From the NCBI GenBank assembly GCA_002393975.1, contig DGSM01000133.1, positions 1,593 to 15,508 on the forward strand: a stretch of DNA of 13,916 nucleotides, read 5' to 3'. The notes beneath the pieces were generated by a model. The model ran no database searches, was not told the DNA's origin, and was given only the letters and a program-made list of their open reading frames with translations. This document shows, piece after piece, positions 1 through 8,381 of this stretch (position 1 is its first letter; every line of letters begins with the position of its first letter). A program made the translations under genes and the position numbers. The stretch is from Clostridiales bacterium UBA4362 (GTDB lineage Bacteria > Bacillota > Clostridia > TANB77 > CAG-508).

Positions 1-3000
1 TATAACTACCTCCATTTTCATCTTGTCTTGATGAAACTTTTAAGTAACCACTCTCTACATCCATCATAATTTGAGATGATCCTGAGCCACTATAATATCT
101 ATTATGATTTTCATAGCTTGCTTGATATGAATGTGGTATGTTTATTTGTGATACTGGTTGTACTCTTTGGTCTGAACCACTTCCATCCATAGGGAATGTT
201 ATGCTACCCCATATTTTTTCTTTAATATACGAATCGTTTGTTCCTGAAGTCAGTCCGTTTTGATCAACTTGCCTTACAAATTCAACAAGTTCTACCGTGA
301 CTCCTGCAATTTTTTTATCTTTATCGCCAGTGCCCTTTTTATCTTGATCACTAGTATTAAATTTACCATTTCCTATAACAGCATTGTTATTTGTATGATT
401 TCTTACATCCTCAAATGTATAACCACTAATGCAAGGTATAAAACCTTTTGGTGGAATATATATAATTAAATTTGGAGCATTTGCTGTATCTATCTCAACT
501 CTATTTTGAGTATGATCATCAACATCATCTTTTAAAGAACCTGCTTTATTTCCAGCTCCATAAAAATCTACTGGACAAAGGTTACCAATATTTGATTGTC
601 TGGTTATTAATCCTCTATGGAATATGTCATTATTTGATGTAGAATAGCCATCTATTTCTACAACATTTTTATCTCCAACTAATAAAGCCCCTGACTCTAA
701 GTTTTGATTTATATTAAGTCTTCCATATTTATCTTTTGTCTGTTCAAAAGTAATAGTCAAAGTTTTCGATTTTTGTGGGCCCAATGAACCTACACTTATG
801 AACACTTCATTATACATATTTGGAATTCCACCTGCACTTAAGCTATTTTTATCAGCAGCATATGGGTGTGATCCACCTTGATTATCATTTACTGTAACTT
901 CAGCTGTATAATATTCTGGATTATCAACTATTGATCTTACCCTATATTGATCATTTGGATCCCATTTTAGATAGAAAGCATCAAAATGATCTACTATATA
1001 GCCTACATCCATATTTACTGATTCACTAGTATTTTTTATAACTATCTTATATGTAATAAACATGCTTAAGTCTCTAGGATTAACTTCTCCACCTGAGTTA
1101 TCTACTATCTTACCATCATATAGATACATAGATTCAGTAATAATTCTTGAGTAGTTTTTCTTATAATTTTGAAATTCATTTGAGACTCTATTACTTACTT
1201 TTGCAAAATCTTCAACATTGTTCTCATTTAATCCTAAATCACCATATTCATAAACTTCTTTTTGTCCATTAATAAGTAAAGTAACAGCTTCTAGATCCAT
1301 TGCTATAGCTAAATTTGCTTCTTCTCTTCTTTGATAACTATAATCAATGTTTCTGGCTTGATCTCTATTTCTAATTGTTAAAGCATCTCCACTATTCTTT
1401 TTATTATATAATGCATTAATCGCTCTTGGGCTTGTTCCTACCTTAACAGGAAATGGATCATCACAAACAGTATGGCTATAATTATTATGCGAATCTGAAT
1501 TTCCATCTTTTTTATTGTTTTCATCTTCATTATTTCCTGATCCAACATCTTCTAAGAAGAATTTTACTGGCTTTTCATCTGGAAACTTTAATTTAGTCTT
1601 AGCAACTACCAAAGAATCATTTATAAAATTACGTACATGCTCTGCCTCATTATATGTATCTAATGAGTTATCATGATTATCATTTCCCTCTGTTAGACTA
1701 GTATTTGCATTACCTAATCTTCCTGGTAATTCACCTAGTAGACTATCATAGGTTATATCTCCTGTTTTTTCTATGTCATCATAAGAGTTGTACATACCTA
1801 CTATACTGCTTTGATCAAACACTTTTCTTTTTTCTACAGCTAGTTTCTTGAATTCATGATATGCGTCAACAAATCTCATAGCATTTGTATTATTATCAAG
1901 GCCTCCGTTTGGTTCAAGTTCTGCACTATGTGAATAAAACTCTGCTCCATTTCCTCTTAGTTTTGTAAACCAACCATATGCTTTGTTAGTTCCATGATTT
2001 CCAGAATAATTATTGTTTGATGCATCTATATTTTCAAAGTTATCATTTACTTCTTCTCTGCCTTGCAATACTTTTCTTGGATCATCTGCATATGCTTGTT
2101 CATTATATATATCAATTTCATATGCAGAAATTCTTTTTTGTATATCATCAGCAATTTCAGTTGTTTCTCCATCAGATGTTGGATTTCCTAATTCCGCTAT
2201 ATATTCTAATCCATCATATCTAAATTGAACTGTGTAAGTATGTAATGGATTTAATCTTTGGAATCCATAGTTACCATTTTCATCTGTAACTGTAACTTGC
2301 ACAACTTTAGGCTCTTGGACACCGCCATTCCATGCTGCAACATCAGAATTATAAGTAGCTAGATCTTTTTCATATTGTGATAATGCCTTATTATATGCAG
2401 CCCATGCTTTGGCATTGTCGCTACCCTCTCCAGTTGCCGCTTGATAATTATTGTATGCTTCAAGTGCTTTGTCGTACTCTTTTTTCGCTTCTTCCCACTT
2501 AGCATATTCTTTTTCCCATTCATCGTGTGCTTTTTGGAAATCTTCTTCACTCATAGATTCCCATTCTGTACCTTCTCCGTTATTTACAAACTTTGGCATA
2601 TATTTCGACTCAATAATACCTGCATCATGAGGATTATTTGGATTCATTTCTCCTAAAGATCCCTGGCCTACTCCATTGTTTTTCCAATATACATCATTAA
2701 TAGAATCCCATTCTAGCCATTGTGATGACCAACTTTTTCCAGAATTTAATACATATACTTCAAATTTTCCAGTATCAGGATTTGTCCTATATTCACTAAA
2801 TGTTACATAGTGTGATTGCGAATTATTAATTCCAGGATTGCTTCCAAAGTAAGAAACTTGGAAAGCAGAATATTTTTTATCAGGTTGATATTGAGTTTGT
2901 CCATTAACATTTTCTGGTAAATGCTCTCTTAGATAGCTTTCATTTAAATACCATCCTCCACCATAATCATTATCAAAAAATGCATCAACATCATTTGGAT

Positions 3001-6000
3001 CTACAGTGCATTTAGTATTTTCATGTTTCGATATATAGTCTCGCATATACTCAACGCATTGATAACGTGAAGGATAAGGACCTGAATCATCAGCTCCATA
3101 ATATCCTCTGTCAACCATCCACTGTACAGCTTCATTTGGATCAACATCATATCCCATAACTTGCAGTTCATTTACTGCAGCAAAAATAGCACATTGATGT
3201 CCACTTTGAGGTGGTGATTCTTTAGGAGGAGTATATTGTGATTCTCTAGTAGGTTCAGGTGGTGGGTCTCCTGGGTTAACTGGTGGTGGCACCTCTGGTA
3301 TTTCATCTGGTGGAATTGGTGGAGTAGGCGGAGTTGGTTCTGCTAACTGTACACCTAAATCTATTAAAGTAACTTCTACTCCTGAACCTTGCCAAACATC
3401 ATCTTTTTGTACTCCAGCATTACTTGGTATTCCTTGTTGGTTTTCACTAACGTTTCCACCTAAATATTCATTAATTTCTTTTTTTGTTAATACATAATCA
3501 GATCCAACCCATGAAGATGATCTTTCAGCATGAATATTATAGATTACTTTTTGCATCTTTTCTTGTTTTTCTTCTACAAAAGGTAATGTATAAGGCCATG
3601 ACTCTATTCCATATGGAACATATAGTGCAGGCCATGCATGTGCATAAAACCAATCATGCAATTCTTTTTCTCTTTTCTCTAATACTTTTTTTATTTCATC
3701 ATTTATTTTACCTACTAGAGCTTCGACAGCATCATCTGCAGTTTCATATGTAAATTCTGATTCAGGAATTGTTACAGTATCAAGATCTTCATCACCTTTT
3801 ATTATTTTTATAGCTTGTTGAGTATTTCCTCCTACATAATCTCTATAATATGTAGTTGAGGCTAAAAATAATTGAACTCCAGTATATTTGTATTTACAAC
3901 TACATCCACAACTACACTTCACTTCTGGTTCATAACAATCACATGGATCGCAATCGCAACTAGAATCTTCACCATCATCACAATCACAATATTCGGCAGG
4001 TTCATAGCAATCGCAAGTTTTACATGCGTCGTTTCCACAGCAGCTATCATTCTCCCCTGGACAAGTTTCATTTTCATCACAACCACAATTGGTTGATGAA
4101 AACTTTTCCGGACTCCTTATCCAGTCAGCAGAAAACTCTTCTCCATTGTTTGTACTTGCTGCCATTTTTTCAGCATAATATTTAATAATATCTCCATTGC
4201 CGCTACCTCCTTCATCTGATCTGGCAGAGACAAACATTTTATAATTAGATTTTAGGCACTCCCAGTAAGCATCTAATGTATCAAATTCAGAAGCAAATGA
4301 AAAGTTATCATGAGCAGAGCTTATAGATCCCCCATGATAAATTGTAGTATCACATTCATCTAAAAATACTCCATCGCATCTGCCTTTTCTATCATAGCCC
4401 CAATAGTCAGCATATAATTGTTCTACATCATCCCAGCCTCCCCAAGAATCATCATACCATGTTACAGTAGCTTCTCCTCCTTGATTAGAATGTGCAACCA
4501 TATCAACTAGTGCATCTATTCCTTCTTGAACATTAGCAGTCTTTCCTTTGTCATTACTATAGAAAAAAGCTTCAAGTAGAGAGCTTCCAGTGGGGCTATC
4601 TCCTAAATCCATATTTTCATAGCCCGCTTTTTTAACATATGAATTAACCGCATCATTTTCTGTATTGCAAAGCGAATAATGTATAGAATAAGAAACTTTA
4701 ATTGACTTTTCTTTTATCCCACCCGCAGTCATCGCATCATTTAAATACTCTGCTTTTATTTCAGGTTGAATATATTTTAAATTATGATTTTTAGCTAAAT
4801 CATCAGTTAGATAGTATTTAATATAGAATTCTTTTCCAAACTCAGGCATGCCATATTCCAACGCTACACCTTGTTCATCAGTAATTACAACTCTTTGTGC
4901 TGTTTTTGCAGATTCTTCTTGCTTTGCAATCGTGCCATCAGCATTTCTCTTTACTTCAACATCTTCTAATGTTCCATCGGTGTATTCCGCATGAATGATA
5001 AAACGCGTTTTTATAAAAGTGTTTGCAGAAGTCTGCGTAGCATTCTGCATTGTCATTTCTTTATATAAAAAGTCACCTAAAGTTTGATTACCAGTTCCAG
5101 CAGCTGTTATATTGTTATTTATAACATTTCCTCCTTCACTTGGAATCAAATCTAACTGAAATGGACCAACTAAATATGAAAGAGTAGCTTGGTCTACTTC
5201 AACATGTAATTTTTTACTTTCATCAACTTCATTTTCATTCTTTTTTGCTGGAGTAAGTTTTAAATCTAAGTATCCATCATTAGCTAAAACTTGATATGCC
5301 CATGTTGCAAATTGCTGTGCCCTTACAAGTCTTGATGGAACAGAATCTCCTTGATAATGATAAGACACATTTCCTATCGTATCAATTTGTGTAGCAGATC
5401 CTAAATTTCCTTCAACAACTCCTGCATCAATAACGCCTGGTGAATTTTGGAAATAATTTTGCCAAACTGCGGAATTCCAAACTAAATTTTGAATATCTCC
5501 ATTTGAATATTTTTCATTTAAACCACTTTCCGCATAAGCTATTGCTTTATTTAGGTTTCCAAAAGTTGCTTCCTGTTCACACTCTATTCTTAGTTTATGT
5601 CCATTATGATTTGCTAAGGCTAATCTACCAGCATATGCAGCCCATGAAGGATATGCATGATCTCCTCCTGCTTCGTCTAGATCGGACATATATGATGAGT
5701 CTGCTGACTTTATTGTAGGCCATCCTAAATAACAACAATAACCTACCAACGGGCTATCGTAACCATATTGATCTTGAGTAACTGTATATGGGTTATCCCA
5801 ATGTTCATATACTTCTTCAAAAGACCCCCATGTATAATCTCCTGTTTCACCTATTGAAAAGTGCTCAGAGTCTCCAAATTTTTTATTGGCTATAGAATTG
5901 CTGATAGTCGTTTTTTGACTAATGCCTAGTCTTTCAAAAGTATGCTCATATAATTCCTTTAAAGTATTCTCGTCAACAAATTTCGATAAAGCAAAAATTA

Positions 6001-6061
6001 CTATTGGTACAAAAAATGTAATAATAATTAATGTTTTAATTAAGATAGAATGCTTTTTCAT
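1..6061 (-). CDS. Giant exported multidomain surface protein (thioester / cysteine-rich / peptidase-like / SdrD-B adhesin), C-terminus beyond the window
   Basis: One frame runs without a stop from ATG at 6059-6061 to the left edge (2020 codons; 3' end missing). An AAGGAG site lies 6 bases upstream of the start. Residues 1-25 form a basic-hydrophobic export signal (MKKHSILIKTLIIITFF). Next comes a probable thioester domain (C109/C110, then an IQNLVW motif with Q191). It is followed by an acidic segment with 18 Cys at 659-722, a Pro-rich linker at 909-950, a papain/C39-like domain (C957, H1084, N1106) and an Ala/Tyr/Trp helix at about 1171-1244. The segment at 1249-1284 (TVTDENGNYGF ... VQFRYDGLEY) is typical of the end of an SdrD-B prealbumin-like domain. 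A DUF11-like stretch follows (FITYKIVIKNTSE, around 1700), then a second SdrD-B head from about 1877 (ISGYTFEDVRN ... IAGVTVELVEF) cut by the edge. By family knowledge this is a Clostridia cell-surface adhesin. The anchor (LPXTG or other) is not visible. Confidence 0.85.
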   Translation of the reverse strand, partial: MKKHSILIKTLIIITFFVPIVIFALSKFVDENTLKELYEHTFERLGISQKTTISNSIANKKFGDSEHFSIGETGDYTWGSFEEVYEHWDNPYTVTQDQYGYDSPLVGYCCYLGWPTIKSADSSYMSDLDEAGGDHAYPSWAAYAGRLALANHNGHKLRIECEQEATFGNLNKAIAYAESGLNEKYSNGDIQNLVWNSAVWQNYFQNSPGVIDAGVVEGNLGSATQIDTIGNVSYHYQGDSVPSRLVRAQQFATWAYQVLANDGYLDLKLTPAKKNENEVDESKKLHVEVDQATLSYLVGPFQLDLIPSEGGNVINNNITAAGTGNQTLGDFLYKEMTMQNATQTSANTFIKTRFIIHAEYTDGTLEDVEVKRNADGTIAKQEESAKTAQRVVITDEQGVALEYGMPEFGKEFYIKYYLTDDLAKNHNLKYIQPEIKAEYLNDAMTAGGIKEKSIKVSYSIHYSLCNTENDAVNSYVKKAGYENMDLGDSPTGSSLLEAFFYSNDKGKTANVQEGIDALVDMVAHSNQGGEATVTWYDDSWGGWDDVEQLYADYWGYDRKGRCDGVFLDECDTTIYHGGSISSAHDNFSFASEFDTLDAYWECLKSNYKMFVSARSDEGGSGNGDIIKYYAEKMAASTNNGEEFSADWIRSPEKFSSTNCGCDENETCPGENDSCCGNDACKTCDCYEPAEYCDCDDGEDSSCDCDPCDCYEPEVKCSCGCSCKYKYTGVQLFLASTTYYRDYVGGNTQQAIKIIKGDEDLDTVTIPESEFTYETADDAVEALVGKINDEIKKVLEKREKELHDWFYAHAWPALYVPYGIESWPYTLPFVEEKQEKMQKVIYNIHAERSSSWVGSDYVLTKKEINEYLGGNVSENQQGIPSNAGVQKDDVWQGSGVEVTLIDLGVQLAEPTPPTPPIPPDEIPEVPPPVNPGDPPPEPTRESQYTPPKESPPQSGHQCAIFAAVNELQVMGYDVDPNEAVQWMVDRGYYGADDSGPYPSRYQCVEYMRDYISKHENTKCTVDPNDVDAFFDNDYGGGWYLNESYLREHLPENVNGQTQYQPDKKYSAFQVSYFGSNPGINNSQSHYVTFSEYRTNPDTGKFEVYVLNSGKSWSSQWLEWDSINDVYWKNNGVGQGSLGEMNPNNPHDAGIIESKYMPKFVNNGEGTEWESMSEEDFQKAHDEWEKEYAKWEEAKKEYDKALEAYNNYQAATGEGSDNAKAWAAYNKALSQYEKDLATYNSDVAAWNGGVQEPKVVQVTVTDENGNYGFQRLNPLHTYTVQFRYDGLEYIAELGNPTSDGETTEIADDIQKRISAYEIDIYNEQAYADDPRKVLQGREEVNDNFENIDASNNNYSGNHGTNKAYGWFTKLRGNGAEFYSHSAELEPNGGLDNNTNAMRFVDAYHEFKKLAVEKRKVFDQSSIVGMYNSYDDIEKTGDITYDSLLGELPGRLGNANTSLTEGNDNHDNSLDTYNEAEHVRNFINDSLVVAKTKLKFPDEKPVKFFLEDVGSGNNEDENNKKDGNSDSHNNYSHTVCDDPFPVKVGTSPRAINALYNKKNSGDALTIRNRDQARNIDYSYQRREEANLAIAMDLEAVTLLINGQKEVYEYGDLGLNENNVEDFAKVSNRVSNEFQNYKKNYSRIITESMYLYDGKIVDNSGGEVNPRDLSMFITYKIVIKNTSESVNMDVGYIVDHFDAFYLKWDPNDQYRVRSIVDNPEYYTAEVTVNDNQGGSHPYAADKNSLSAGGIPNMYNEVFISVGSLGPQKSKTLTITFEQTKDKYGRLNINQNLESGALLVGDKNVVEIDGYSTSNNDIFHRGLITRQSNIGNLCPVDFYGAGNKAGSLKDDVDDHTQNRVEIDTANAPNLIIYIPPKGFIPCISGYTFEDVRNHTNNNAVIGNGKFNTSDQDKKGTGDKDKKIAGVTVELVEFVRQVDQNGLTSGTNDSYIKEKIWGSITFPMDGSGSDQRVQPVSQINIPHSYQASYENHNRYYSGSGSSQIMMDVESGYLKVSSRQDENGGSY
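2330..2551 (-). other. Ala/Tyr/Trp-rich helical (coiled-coil-like) segment of the surface protein
   Basis: Residues about 1171-1244 are strongly helical and charged, with recurring units such as EWEKEYAKWEEAKKEYDKA and NKALSQYEKDLATYN. Aromatic residues recur every 3-4 or 7 positions. This resembles the alanine-rich stalk repeats of streptococcal antigen I/II and related adhesins, and would act as a stiff spacer between the peptidase-like domain and the SdrD-B strand that follows. Confidence 0.6.
2672..3214 (-). other. Embedded C39/papain-like cysteine peptidase-like domain
   Basis: Right after the Pro-rich linker, residues about 950-1130 show the order Gln-Cys (HQCAIFAAVNELQ, C957), His (SQSHYVTFSEY, H1084) and Asn (VYVLNSGKSW, N1106). 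This fits the Cys-His-Asn/Asp triad of papain-fold C39-like peptidases, with a Gln just before the nucleophile and a His-Asn distance of 22 residues. Family assignment is by motif only. It could instead be a transglutaminase-like or inactive papain-fold module. Confidence 0.55.
3896..4087 (-). other. 18-cysteine acidic segment of the surface protein
   Basis: Residues 659-722 contain 18 cysteines in 64 residues, mostly as CxC, CC and CDC pairs between Asp/Glu. A short unit recurs (CDCYEPAEYC and CDCYEPEVKC). It ends with CSCGCSCK. The rest of the protein has few cysteines. An exported even-numbered Cys array suggests a disulfide-knotted or metal-binding module; which of these cannot be told from the sequence. 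Confidence 0.8.
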
Positions 6062-6067
6062 ATGGTA

Positions 6068-6073
6068 CTCCTT
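6068..6073 (-). promoter_or_regulatory. Ribosome binding site of the giant surface protein gene
   Basis: AAGGAG on the minus strand, 6 bases before the ATG at 6059-6061. It lies within the 18-base gap after the mgtE stop. It fixes the start of the large frame and argues for co-transcription with mgtE. Confidence 0.8.
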
Positions 6074-6079
6074 AAATAT

Positions 6080-7396
6080 TTATATTAAATATTGTAAAAA
6101 TATATTTGCTAAACTTAAAAAGATAAAAAAGCCTAAAACATCAGTAGCAGTTGTCAAAAATATAGATGATGACAACGCAGGGTCAATTTTCATTTTATCT
6201 AAAACTAATGGAATTATCGTTCCAAAAAATCCAGAAATAACGAGATTTGCTATCATTGCTAAGCAAACAATAATTCCTAAATAATTATTTTTGTAAATCA
6301 TTGCAACTATTACACCAGTTATTATTCCTATTACTAAACCATTTATAATATCTATAAATAACTGCTTAAATATTACTTTTATGGAATCTTTAAGCCTAAT
6401 TTTTCCCATTGCAATATTTCTAATAATAACGGAAACGGTTTGTGTCCCTGCATTTCCTCCCATTCCAGTTACTATACTCATTATAGATGAAAGAGCTACA
6501 ACTTGTGCAATTGTACTTTCAAAATGTTTTACGGTAAGTGATGCTAAAAAGGCTGTAAGTAAATTAACTATTAACCAAGGAAGTCTTAACTTTATTTTCT
6601 TAGAGATTTTAGAATCAATCTCTTCAATTTCTGCCACACCACCCATTTTTAAGATATCTTCTGTATGCTCTTCAGTTACAACATCCATGATATCATCGAT
6701 AGTAATAATTCCAAGAATTGATCGTTTACTATTTAAAACAGGTATAGCTTTCAAATCATATTTTGAAGCTAAATTCGCTACTTCCTCTTGATCTGTTTCA
6801 GGTTTTACATAAATATAATGTTTGTCACATAATTTTTGTAAAGTCATATCCTCAGAAGCTATTAATAAATCTCTTAAATTAACTGTTCCTATAAGCTCTT
6901 TTTCTTTATTAATTACAAATATTGTATCTATATATTCTGATTCTGTTGCTATAGTTTTAATTCTTCGCATAACATTATGAACAAGCATATCATCATATAA
7001 AGCGATATACTCTGTTGTCATTAAGCCACCTGCAGTATCATCTTCATATCCTAGAAGTTCTCTAATAACAGTTTTGTCTCCTTCTTGCATGCGGTTAATA
7101 AGATCTTTTGCTGTTCCAATATTGATATTGCCTAAAATGTCGACTATATCGTCTTTTGACATATACTTAAAAACGTTTAAGATTCTTTCATTATTTAAAT
7201 ATTTAATTATTCTATTTTGGTTTTTAAATTCCGCTTCCTCTAAAACTCTCGCCAAAGCTTTATCATCAAGCTTATAGCATAGAATTTTTATTTCATCATC
7301 ATCAAAGTCAGATAATTCATTAGCTAAATCTATTGATGAAATATCATCTAGTTTTTCAATTAAGCGTAAATCAATTTTCTTTACACTACTCTCCAT
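6080..7396 (-). CDS. mgtE: MgtE-type magnesium channel/transporter
   Basis: A 438-residue protein of usual MgtE length and layout. The N-terminal helical MgtE_N domain spans about 20-125 and holds the family motif DDTAGGLMTTEY near 119-130. Two CBS domains (about 130-185 and 190-245) sense cytosolic Mg2+. A linker helix leads to five membrane segments from about 272. Pore-region motifs GMGGNAGTQT (311-320) and DPALSSSIFLTTATD (405-419) are intact; D419 fits the conserved pore Asp in the last helices. The protein imports Mg2+ (possibly other divalent cations) across the plasma membrane and closes when internal Mg2+ is high. The ATG at 7394-7396 is preceded by GGAG 10 bases upstream. The gene is followed after 18 bases by the giant surface protein gene. 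No M-box-sized leader fits in front of it. Confidence 0.95.
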   Translation of the reverse strand: MESSVKKIDLRLIEKLDDISSIDLANELSDFDDDEIKILCYKLDDKALARVLEEAEFKNQNRIIKYLNNERILNVFKYMSKDDIVDILGNINIGTAKDLINRMQEGDKTVIRELLGYEDDTAGGLMTTEYIALYDDMLVHNVMRRIKTIATESEYIDTIFVINKEKELIGTVNLRDLLIASEDMTLQKLCDKHYIYVKPETDQEEVANLASKYDLKAIPVLNSKRSILGIITIDDIMDVVTEEHTEDILKMGGVAEIEEIDSKISKKIKLRLPWLIVNLLTAFLASLTVKHFESTIAQVVALSSIMSIVTGMGGNAGTQTVSVIIRNIAMGKIRLKDSIKVIFKQLFIDIINGLVIGIITGVIVAMIYKNNYLGIIVCLAMIANLVISGFFGTIIPLVLDKMKIDPALSSSIFLTTATDVLGFFIFLSLANIFLQYLI

Positions 7397-7567
7397 TTAA
7401 TAAAATCTCCATATATATCATAACCATACAAAATAAAAAAAACAATATTTTTGAAAAATCTATAATTAAAAAATTATTTATTTATTAATTAAAATTTGCA
7501 AAAAAAGAATAACACTTTTTAGTGTTATTTTTTTTATTTATACTCAATTCATTTATTTTTTATTATT
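7397..7567. other. Intergenic region between the glycosyl/acyltransferase operon and mgtE
   Basis: 171 bases of very AT-rich sequence. It holds the inverted repeat with flanking T-runs (7508-7535) that ends the upstream operon, and the short leader of mgtE with its GGAG site at 7407-7410. A TTGTTT/TATGAT pair with a 17-base spacer (7417-7445, minus strand) could be the mgtE promoter, but it would put the start point almost on the ribosome binding site, so it is not annotated separately. Confidence 0.6.
7508..7535. terminator. Bidirectional rho-independent terminator after the GT8/PlsC operon
   Basis: Perfect 9-bp stem AATAACACT / AGTGTTATT (7508-7516 and 7521-7529) with a TTTT loop. T-runs follow on both strands: six more T on the plus side, and CTTTTTT on the minus side from the A-run at 7501-7506. 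In the minus direction it lies 32 bases past the stop of the last operon gene. Confidence 0.85.
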
Positions 7568-8380
7568 TTAATATTTTTCTTTTTTTACATATTTAATTAA
7601 TTCGATATTATTATTTTTACTTCTTTTAACCATAGTTTCATATATTCTGTCTCGTAAATCTTTTTGCATTTCCTTTTTGTTTTTTAATTCTTTATTTGGA
7701 TAAAAAGGTCCATCTATATACGTAACTACTCTATATTTATTAGTTCCTCTTTTTTGATAAGTATTTGTAAAACAAAATGAAGGCATATCATATTTAACAG
7801 GATACTTAAAAGATACATCTTTAAAGTTTCTAATTCTTGTATAAAATGGCCATATATGAGCCTCAGGATAAATTGAAATTGTATATCCTTTATTAATTCT
7901 TTTTTCTATAGCATTCATAAAGTTTTGAGTCGCCTTAATGCCATCCCCATTTTCAATTTTTTCTCCCCTTAAAAAAGAAGGTATTGGAATAGCACCAAGC
8001 ATTTCTACCAGCCAACTAATGCCTTTCATTGAAACATTTTCACCATTAACAATTAAGTAGTTTCTTTTAGGATAAAAAATCTGGCTTGGGATAAAAGTAT
8101 CAGCAAAATCTAATGTATGATTTCCATATAGAAACATTCCACCTTTATATTGTTTAATAAAAGCTTTTGCTTCTTTCTTTCCTACATATTTATGATGTAA
8201 TTTAAATTTCATATATCCTAATTTTATTGGTACACTTAGGATATTTTGACATACAAATGAGCAAAGATTCCAAAGGCCGCTTCGCTCATATTTGAAGTTT
8301 TCATCAATGACCTTTGATTTAATCTTTGCTTCACTAAATTCATCATTTAATTCATCTGAATAATAAATAGTTTTTTGCAT
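7568..8380 (-). CDS. PlsC-like (lysophospholipid/glycerophosphate family) acyltransferase
   Basis: 270 residues. Motif I is LYGNHTLDFADTF (H88 with D91 and D94), followed by motif-II-like IPSFLRGE (133-140) and motif III ISIYPEAHIWPFY (168-180). These match a Firmicutes branch of the PlsC/LPLAT family in which the catalytic Asp sits six residues after the His rather than the textbook five. By family, it moves an acyl chain from acyl-ACP or acyl-CoA onto a hydroxyl group at the inner face of the membrane. The acceptor is unknown. No clear membrane segment; a basic face and the hydrophobic patch at 36-55 may hold it to the membrane. The start lies two bases past the upstream stop (one untranslated base). 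The operon partners are GT8 enzymes, so the acceptor may be a sugar or glycolipid rather than lysophosphatidate. Confidence 0.8.
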   Translation of the reverse strand: MQKTIYYSDELNDEFSEAKIKSKVIDENFKYERSGLWNLCSFVCQNILSVPIKLGYMKFKLHHKYVGKKEAKAFIKQYKGGMFLYGNHTLDFADTFIPSQIFYPKRNYLIVNGENVSMKGISWLVEMLGAIPIPSFLRGEKIENGDGIKATQNFMNAIEKRINKGYTISIYPEAHIWPFYTRIRNFKDVSFKYPVKYDMPSFCFTNTYQKRGTNKYRVVTYIDGPFYPNKELKNKKEMQKDLRDRIYETMVKRSKNNNIELIKYVKKEKY

Positions 8381-8381
8381 A

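Noticed and set aside
1..6061. Reading the left 6 kb as non-coding or as a decayed pseudogene because no short complete gene fits
   Set aside because: The minus-strand frame is open for all 2020 codons and gives coherent domain motifs throughout; I checked frame phase at both ends and several interior points.
5922..6791. Plus-strand open frames opposite mgtE and the start of the giant gene
   Set aside because: They mirror clearly recognised minus-strand proteins and lack start signals.
7417..7445. TTGTTT - 17 - TATGAT as mgtE promoter
   Set aside because: The start point would fall on the ribosome binding site at 7407-7410, and only three of six -35 bases match; kept as a remark only.
7397..7567. 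An M-box magnesium riboswitch in front of mgtE
   Set aside because: The gap is only 171 bases, is almost pure A/T and already contains the upstream operon's terminator; no conserved GC-rich helices are visible.
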